Assembly (NCBI GenBank): GCA_910587455.1
Contig: CAJULK010000006.1
Location: 58,907 to 122,906 of the forward strand
Direction of reading: 5' to 3'
From: an uncultured Christensenellaceae bacterium
Lineage (GTDB): Bacteria > Bacillota > Clostridia > Christensenellales > Pumilibacteraceae
DNA: 64,000 nucleotides
The notes beneath the pieces are model-generated. The model saw only the letters and a list, made by a program, of their open reading frames with translations, had not been told where the DNA came from and did no database searches. The translations under genes were made by a program, and so were the position numbers. Positions within the stretch are counted from its first letter, which is position 1, and each line of letters starts with the position of its first letter. Below are positions 58,786 to 64,000 of this stretch, one piece after another.

Positions 58786-59072
58786 GATCCTTCACGTCGC
58801 AATCGAAGATTGATTTATGTATGCGTTACGATTCTAATTGTATCTGACTGCGCTCGCTCGTTTAGAATAAGCCTGCGGCTTGCTTCGTAGGACAAAAGTG
58901 ATGTTCGTTGGGCATTTCCTATATTGTGTTATTCTGAGCGCAAGCGAAGAATCTCATGCGTAACGCTATCGGCGCTTCGCGCTAATACGGTTGAAATTCT
59001 TCACATCACTCGCTGCGCTCGCTCGTTCGGAATAAGCCTGCGGCTTGCTTCGTAGGACAAGAGTGATGTTCG
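58786..59072. repeat. Dispersed palindromic repeat cluster B
   Basis: 58787-58827 matches 14982-15022 of cluster A. A forward unit (ATTCTGAGCG ... AGCGAAGAATC) lies at 58927-58965. Two 60-bp direct copies sit at 58848-58907 and 59013-59072, 57 of 60 bases alike; each has a small AAGCC/GGCTT hairpin. The units occupy most of the 558-nt gap before the RCC1 gene; no gene is seen. Confidence 0.8.
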
Positions 59073-59112
59073 GGAACAAAAAGGGAAAAGCAGGAACAAA
59101 AAGGGAAAAAAA
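59073..59112. repeat. Two tandem 20-bp units
   Basis: GGAACAAAAAGGGAAAAGCA (59073-59092) is followed by a near copy ending in A-rich sequence (59093-59112), directly after the 60-bp repeat. Confidence 0.8.
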
Positions 59113-59149
59113 TGTAATAAAAAAATAATGAAATTATGTATGAAAGTAA

Positions 59150-59178
59150 TTGATATACAAAAATGAATATGGTATAAT
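59150..59178 (+). promoter_or_regulatory. Promoter of the RCC1 lipoprotein
   Basis: TTGATA (59150-59155), 17-bp spacer, TATAAT (59173-59178). Confidence 0.8.
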
Positions 59179-59270
59179 ATAAAAGCAGACGAAAAGAGAA
59201 GCAGAAAAGGGCAACAAGCTAACGGCTGCGGCATACAATAAATAATCGAATAAAAATCAATATGTCAAAG

Positions 59271-59300
59271 AGGACGCAGCGCGGTACAGCGCTGCGTCCT
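59271..59300 (+). promoter_or_regulatory. Perfect 12-bp hairpin in the RCC1-gene leader
   Basis: AGGACGCAGCGC (59271-59282) pairs exactly with GCGCTGCGTCCT (59289-59300) around GGTACA, 27 nt before the ATG. No T-run follows, so it is not an ordinary terminator. Confidence 0.7.
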
Positions 59301-59327
59301 TGCGCTTAAAACCGAAGGGAGCGGGAT

Positions 59328-61754
59328 ATGAAAAAGAAGATAGTTATGTTGACTGTAATTGCGGCGGTATTCGCTGCGATCGCATGCTTGACGGTCGCGT
59401 GCGGCGATACGACTACGAGCGGCGCGCGCGAGCGAATGACGGTAACTTTCGAAACGGGCACGGACGAAAAGTTTGATTCCGTTACGGTCGAGTACGGCAA
59501 GCCGTACGGAGTTCTTCCCGAACCGTCGCGCAAGTATTATGAATTCGAAGGATGGGAGTACCGCCCTCGGGGCAGTGAAATCGCGGAAACAGTAGACTCG
59601 GCGACGGCGGTCAAAGAAGTGCGCGACCACACGCTATACGCGATGTGGAAGTTTGTCGGCATGGACGATGACATGGATAGATTTTCGGTCAGCGGCCCGC
59701 ACTGCCTAAGGATCGACGATGAAGGAAACATATGGTCGTGGGGGCTTAATTACTACGGCGAGATAGGCGACGGCACGGACGAGAGCCGCATACAGCCGGT
59801 AAAACTCGATACCGAAAAGAAGTTCAAAAAGGTGTGGACTGCCGCCGTCAACAGCTATGCGATAGACGTCGACGGCGGGCTGTGGGCGTGGGGTCAAGGC
59901 GGCGCGATCGGCGACGGCACGACTAAGAGCCGACTGTCGCCCGTGCATATAGCGCCGAAAATCAAGTTCGCGGATATAACCACGCACATAGACAGGTGCT
60001 ATGCTATCGACGAAGATAATAATCTTTGGGTGTGGGGTAGCGTGTTGTCATACAACAAAAGCACGGGAAAGACAGACAAAGTAATGGTATCCGCGCCTCA
60101 GCTTATTCTTGACGGAATAAAGAAAGTGGCGGCAGGTTCCTACCATGTATTGGCGCTGACTACCGACGGTAAACTCGTCGTATGGGGCAAGAACAATATG
60201 GGACAACTCGGATCGGGTACAAAGACAGACAGCCCGCCGATCGTGCTTGACGGGAAAAGGTATGTGGATATATCGGCATACAACAATACGAGCGCCGCTA
60301 TCGACGGCAACGGCAAGGTATGGGCATGGGGCGAGAATCGCTTCGGTCAGGCGGGGTGCGGCAAGACCGACGAGCTTACGGAACCTATCGAGGTTATGAA
60401 CGTGCCCGCGTGCGTAAAGGTGCGGATAAACAGTTCTTTCGGTTATGCAATAGATACCGAAAACAGACTTTGGGCATGGGGAGATAACAGCAACGGACAG
60501 CTGGGCGACAATATAAAGGAAACGGATGACGTGCTGCCGACGTTATCCGTGCCGGATATGCGCGTATCTAATATAAGCGATAGCTGTGCGGTGATACAAG
60601 ATGTAGAGGGCAGTCTGTGGTGCCGGAGTGGCAGAGTTATAGATCCCGACGTCATGCAGGCAAACATAACGCCGACAAAGATAGATTCGGAAGTTAAATT
60701 CGTAAAAATCGCCGCAGGCAGAAATCATGCGGCGGCGATCGACGGAAGTGGCGACATATGGAGTTGGGGGAGTAATAACTATGGGCAGCTCGGCGACGGC
60801 ACGTTCGAGAACAGATACGTGCCCGTAAAACTTGATATACAAGCCAAATTTATAGATATACAGGCGGTGTCCTATTACAACGCGGCGCTTGACGTCGACG
60901 GCAACATTTGGACTTGGGGGTACGGCAGCGGAGGTCAATTGGGCGACGGCGAAGAGTATACGACGGTAAAAGGCAGGAATATCCCCAAGCAGATAACGGA
61001 AGGGGTGAAATACACGCAAATACAAGTCTGCGAAAACTGTGCGTATGCGCTCGATTCGGAAGGTGACGTTTGGGCATGGGGGAACAGTATAAAGATATTA
61101 ACCGAGCGCGCTTCGTTAAAGCCCGTAAAAGCGCTTGAAAACACCGATTACGTGCGCATACACGGAAGCAATTTGTGGGATCTTTTGGCTACAGACTCGG
61201 AAGGGCACATATGGAGCTACGAGGACGGAAAATACGGGAAAGATATGACCGCAAAATACGGCTTTAATAAGATATTTTCCACCAAAGGCGGCAGTTATTT
61301 CGCATACGACGGCGACGGCAAACTGTGGGGTTGGGGAGACAATTCCGCATGGCAACTGGCAGATATCAATGTTACATTTCTTAAAAATTTAATGAATCCC
61401 AGAGAAGTATACGACTACTATAAGTACGGAGTTTTGGACGATATTGCGTGTTACTTCGGAACGGTGTTGGCAATAGACGGCGACGGCAATCTCTGTTCAT
61501 GGGGAAGAATAGGCGTCGGCATGACGGGTACGGGCAAAGTTTATACGTCCGATCTCGGATACAGGGGCTATCAAGAGCCGCAACCGTTCGAAAAGATAGA
61601 TACGGACGGTACAAAGTTTGTGCAAGTCGATATCGCGAGTTCATTCGGCATGGCTTTGGACGAAGACGGAAACGTCTGGACTTGGGGTGATTCCAATTAT
61701 CTCGGTCGATGTAAAAAGACGGGATGGACGCGCGTTACGTTCGGGGAGGTGTAA
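59328..61754 (+). CDS. Surface lipoprotein with InlB-type repeat and 14 RCC1-like propeller repeats
   Basis: An 808-residue exported protein: signal peptide with two possible lipid-attachment Cys (20 or 25). Residues 36-107 form one Listeria-Bacteroides (Flg_new) repeat, from MTVTFETGTD to HTLYAMWKF. Fourteen strand units of the RCC1/ATS1 type follow (GNIWSWG, GKVWAWG, GDIWSWG and similar, often with QLGDGT). Fourteen is twice seven, so two seven-bladed propellers are likely. Probably a ligand-binding surface protein. The ribosome site AAGGGAGCGGG is strong. Confidence 0.85.
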   Translation: MKKKIVMLTVIAAVFAAIACLTVACGDTTTSGARERMTVTFETGTDEKFDSVTVEYGKPYGVLPEPSRKYYEFEGWEYRPRGSEIAETVDSATAVKEVRDHTLYAMWKFVGMDDDMDRFSVSGPHCLRIDDEGNIWSWGLNYYGEIGDGTDESRIQPVKLDTEKKFKKVWTAAVNSYAIDVDGGLWAWGQGGAIGDGTTKSRLSPVHIAPKIKFADITTHIDRCYAIDEDNNLWVWGSVLSYNKSTGKTDKVMVSAPQLILDGIKKVAAGSYHVLALTTDGKLVVWGKNNMGQLGSGTKTDSPPIVLDGKRYVDISAYNNTSAAIDGNGKVWAWGENRFGQAGCGKTDELTEPIEVMNVPACVKVRINSSFGYAIDTENRLWAWGDNSNGQLGDNIKETDDVLPTLSVPDMRVSNISDSCAVIQDVEGSLWCRSGRVIDPDVMQANITPTKIDSEVKFVKIAAGRNHAAAIDGSGDIWSWGSNNYGQLGDGTFENRYVPVKLDIQAKFIDIQAVSYYNAALDVDGNIWTWGYGSGGQLGDGEEYTTVKGRNIPKQITEGVKYTQIQVCENCAYALDSEGDVWAWGNSIKILTERASLKPVKALENTDYVRIHGSNLWDLLATDSEGHIWSYEDGKYGKDMTAKYGFNKIFSTKGGSYFAYDGDGKLWGWGDNSAWQLADINVTFLKNLMNPREVYDYYKYGVLDDIACYFGTVLAIDGDGNLCSWGRIGVGMTGTGKVYTSDLGYRGYQEPQPFEKIDTDGTKFVQVDIASSFGMALDEDGNVWTWGDSNYLGRCKKTGWTRVTFGEV

Positions 61755-61834
61755 TAAAAGATATAAAGGAAGAAAACAAGTGCAAAAAATCTTTACAGAA
61801 CAACAAACAATATTATTAAATAAGGAGCTAACTT

Positions 61835-63484
61835 ATGAAAAAACTTTTGGCTGTTATATCCGCGGCGGCGCTGTGCGCGGTACCGTATGCGGGATACGTA
61901 TCTACCGCAGCAAATGCCGATATGCGCGCGGACGTCATTATTGCGGCGAGCGACGAGCTGCCGTGCAACGACATATTCGAGGTTGCGAAAGGCGTCGACT
62001 CGGATATGTGGACGTACACCATGATATACGATAGACTATTCGAAATGAGTGCTGACGGAGAAAGTATAGAGCCGTCGCTCGCCGTAGGATATTCGATAGG
62101 CGATAGTGCGAGCGGTTATTCTGCAAGATCGAAAAATGCCGTTGCTCGCGCTTTGCGGTCGGGTATTGAAAATCCATTTTACGACTACGATCCGGCATGG
62201 GAAGATCCTTATGAAGACTCGGACCCGTATAGCGAAGGCAACGGCAACTATTTGGGCGGCGACGGACCGCTCGTATTGACTATACAATTGCGTGACGACG
62301 TATTGTTTACCGACGGTTACAACCTTACGTCCGAGGACGTAGGGCGGCTAATATCCTTCGCTCAGGGACTGCCTGATGATACGCTGTTATACAAGCAGTG
62401 GGCGCCCGTAAAAGAATTTAGGTACATAGACGACCAGACTTTCGAATTGGAGCTTGGTTTTTCAACAACGGATATCGGCTATATGGACTTTATGTACGGC
62501 ATGGCGTCGCCCATGGGCAGCATAGTAAAGCCGCCCGAATATGAATGGGAAAGCGCGATAGGCACGGGCGCGTACAAGATAACGGACGCGTCGTCCAAAC
62601 AATACGTAATGTTCGAGCGCAACGACGATTGGTGGAACGGTATCGTGCCGTCGCAGACGATAGAAATGCTGCCGAGTTTGGGCGATAATTTGCAATACGT
62701 GCTCGGTAGCGGAGATATCGATATAGGATATGCGAGCAAAGCCGAGTATGACTATTGGTATTACGGCAGTGACTATGGTTATAACTATATAATCGGCAAT
62801 CCGATTATACTGAGATACAACCTCGACAAAAGTTATTTTGCCGACGACTATTTGCGCAAAGCGATCGACTATGCCATAAACAATGATATTATTTCACACG
62901 ATTGCTTAAACGCTACGGAAGCCAACAACGATTATTGGACGTATGCGGCAAGATACGATCCATTTAATGCGAAAGATCCGTTAGTAGGTGCAGTTACGGA
63001 ATTGAAAGTATTGGGCAACGAGAAGTATTCAAGTGATTTGCAAGTATTGCAAAATGTATTCGAAGTATTTTACAATAATAAGTTAGAATCCTATTATGGT
63101 CATGATGACTATCAAATAAATATGTCGGCAAACTCGTGCTCCGAAGACGAGTTAAAAGAAAAATTGAAAACGGGCGATTACGACATATATTTTGAGGAAA
63201 TCGACCTTTGCGACGCAAACGCCATGATAAAGAATTTCGGAAATCTGGATTCGGGATGCGAGGAATGGGCGGATAAAATAAAGCGCTCCGCAGACTACGA
63301 AACATATAAAGCGACGAGCGAAAGTTTGCTGACGTGGCTGTATGAAAACGCGTACATAAGCTATCTCGGTTGGGATTCGGGCGTTATCGTGCGCAGGCAG
63401 GACGTGTACGGATTCGATGCGCCTACGGGAAGTTATCCGTTCGGCGATACGAGCAGGCTCGATTTCAGATACGTATATAAATAA
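61835..63484 (+). CDS. Family 5 extracellular solute-binding protein, stand-alone
   Basis: A 549-residue protein with a signal peptide ending ANA at residues 26-28 and no lipobox. The body matches oligopeptide/nickel-type binding proteins (SBP_bac_5): YDRLFEMSADGESIEPSLA, TIQLRDDVLFTDGYNLTSEDV, IGTGAYKITDASSKQYVMFERNDDWWNG and LRKAIDYAINNDII. A Tyr/Asp/Ser-rich insert lies at 85-140. No permease or ATPase is nearby. AAGGAG precedes the ATG and a strong terminator follows the stop. The ligand is unknown; free release from the cell or a non-transport role is possible. Confidence 0.82.
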   Translation: MKKLLAVISAAALCAVPYAGYVSTAANADMRADVIIAASDELPCNDIFEVAKGVDSDMWTYTMIYDRLFEMSADGESIEPSLAVGYSIGDSASGYSARSKNAVARALRSGIENPFYDYDPAWEDPYEDSDPYSEGNGNYLGGDGPLVLTIQLRDDVLFTDGYNLTSEDVGRLISFAQGLPDDTLLYKQWAPVKEFRYIDDQTFELELGFSTTDIGYMDFMYGMASPMGSIVKPPEYEWESAIGTGAYKITDASSKQYVMFERNDDWWNGIVPSQTIEMLPSLGDNLQYVLGSGDIDIGYASKAEYDYWYYGSDYGYNYIIGNPIILRYNLDKSYFADDYLRKAIDYAINNDIISHDCLNATEANNDYWTYAARYDPFNAKDPLVGAVTELKVLGNEKYSSDLQVLQNVFEVFYNNKLESYYGHDDYQINMSANSCSEDELKEKLKTGDYDIYFEEIDLCDANAMIKNFGNLDSGCEEWADKIKRSADYETYKATSESLLTWLYENAYISYLGWDSGVIVRRQDVYGFDAPTGSYPFGDTSRLDFRYVYK

Positions 63485-63503
63485 TATAGCGGCATGGTTT
63501 TAT

Positions 63504-63540
63504 AAAAGCGCGGCGCAAAATAAAGTGCGCCGCGCTTTTG
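63504..63540 (+). terminator. Strong terminator
   Basis: AAAAGCGCGGCGCA (63504-63517) pairs perfectly over 14 bp with TGCGCCGCGCTTTT (63526-63539). Confidence 0.9.
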
Positions 63541-63599
63541 CGTTATCGGTTTTCTTCCGAAAATGTTCGGCTATCGCTCGGAAAAGTGCGCTATTGTGC

Positions 63600-63629
63600 T
63601 TGACACGGACGATCGAATTGGTTTATAAT
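63600..63629 (+). promoter_or_regulatory. Promoter of rpsL
   Basis: TTGACA (63600-63605), 18-bp spacer, TATAAT (63624-63629). So rpsL is not read from an rpoBC transcript. Confidence 0.85.
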
Positions 63630-63717
63630 AAAGATTAGCGTGGATTTTCACGCTGTGCTTCTATTCGATTTTCGAACGGGGGCGGCAATACTACTATTAA
63701 AAGGAGGTAGAGTAACG

Positions 63718-64000
63718 ATGCCTACTATAAACCAATTGGTTAGGAAGGGACGCGAGAAGGTCGAGCACAAATCGCTCAGCCCGATCCTCGACAACAATCC
63801 GCAAAAGCGCGGCGTTTGTCTTTCGGTCACGACCACGACGCCCAAAAAGCCTAACTCCGCGTTGCGCAAGATCGCAAGAGTGCGTCTTGTAAACAACATG
63901 GAAGGTACGGTTTACATTCCCGGCATAGGTCACAACCTGCAAGAGCACTCGGTTGTGCTTGTCCGTGGCGGCAGAGTGAAGGATTTGCCCGGTGTGCGGT
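63718..64000 (+). CDS. rpsL: 30S ribosomal protein S12, 5' part
   Basis: The first 94 residues of S12, cut by the window end. It starts PTINQLVRKGREKV and has TTTPKKPNSALRKIARV and the highly conserved GHNLQEHSVVLVRGGRVKDLPGV. The Lys in PKKPNS (Lys42/43 region, streptomycin contact) is normal. AAGGAGG lies upstream of the ATG. rpsG, fusA and tuf normally follow. Confidence 0.97.
   Translation, partial: MPTINQLVRKGREKVEHKSLSPILDNNPQKRGVCLSVTTTTPKKPNSALRKIARVRLVNNMEGTVYIPGIGHNLQEHSVVLVRGGRVKDLPGVR

Noticed and set aside
61792..61816. Promoter TTTACA-TATTAT before the solitary binding protein
   Set aside because: The spacer is only 13 bp. The gene may be read through from the RCC1 gene, as no terminator lies between them.
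1..64000. CRISPR array, tRNA or rRNA genes, insertion sequences, prophage
   Set aside because: On reading through I found no regularly spaced direct repeats, no cloverleaf with a GGTTCGA-type arm, no rRNA motif and no transposase, integrase or phage structural gene. A tRNAscan or profile search was not possible.

Overview
The window is 64 kb from what looks like the chromosome of an uncultured anaerobic member of the Clostridia (Bacillota). The evidence is Firmicutes-type: an ECF module followed by truA, lipoproteins with lipoboxes, an L10 leader ahead of rplJ-rplL, a TM1266-family hydrogenase-associated regulator, TagD/LicD/TagF-like wall-polymer enzymes, and consensus sigma-A promoters (TTGACA-17-TATAAT) in front of many genes. 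Codons are GC-leaning in most genes. I see no phage, transposase, CRISPR array, rRNA or tRNA. The exact taxon is my inference; a Christensenellales-like gut lineage is a guess.

Layout. 0-9.5 kb: the end of an unknown protein, convergent murG, an alpha/beta hydrolase, trmL, a type IIA topoisomerase pair (parE/parC-like) and glpK. 9.6-18.7 kb: a Sel1-repeat membrane protein, a heterodimeric ABC exporter, a candidate small RNA with dispersed repeats, then an acyltransferase / acyl-CoA ligase / metallo-beta-lactamase operon. 18.7-26.7 kb: a membrane protein with a zinc ribbon, a TM1266 regulator with an ABC binding protein and permease (no ATPase), a CtpE-like P-type ATPase, and an orphan OmpR-type response regulator. 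27-37.4 kb: a polysaccharide operon (PglE-like aminotransferase, initiating sugar transferase, two GT2s, TagF-like transferase, Wzy-like polymerase, Wzx flippase, LicD, TagD and an asparagine-synthase-like protein). Its middle and end are visibly more AT-rich than the flanks, as expected of an exchangeable surface-glycan locus. 37.6-45.5 kb: uraA-upp, an unknown acidic protein, a GH2 homologue that appears to have lost both catalytic glutamates, and a lipoprotein. 45.6-49.0 kb: rpmG-secE-nusG-rplK-rplA-[L10 leader]-rplJ-rplL. 49.2-63.5 kb: lipoproteins, ecfA1-ecfA2-ecfT-truA, a membrane glycosyltransferase, an ABC-2 exporter, a SIMPL protein, a second repeat-rich gap, a 14-repeat RCC1 lipoprotein and a lone family-5 binding protein. 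The window ends inside rpsL.

Functional links. The surface-glycan locus contains the enzyme that makes CDP-glycerol (TagD) and two candidate users (TagF-like and LicD). GlpK at 8 kb could supply glycerol 3-phosphate. The ribosomal cluster lacks rpoB-rpoC after rplL, and 14 kb of unrelated genes lie between rplL and rpsL.

The most unusual signals are: four genes whose ATG lies exactly 7 nt downstream of the last base of a -10 hexamer, at the expected transcription start (putative leaderless mRNAs); a promoter-structure-terminator cassette that looks like an undescribed small RNA (14.8 kb); two clusters of a dispersed palindromic repeat; a 22-bp perfect palindrome ahead of the glycan operon; and the GH2 pseudoenzyme. 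All calls come from reading the sequence; no search or folding program was run.
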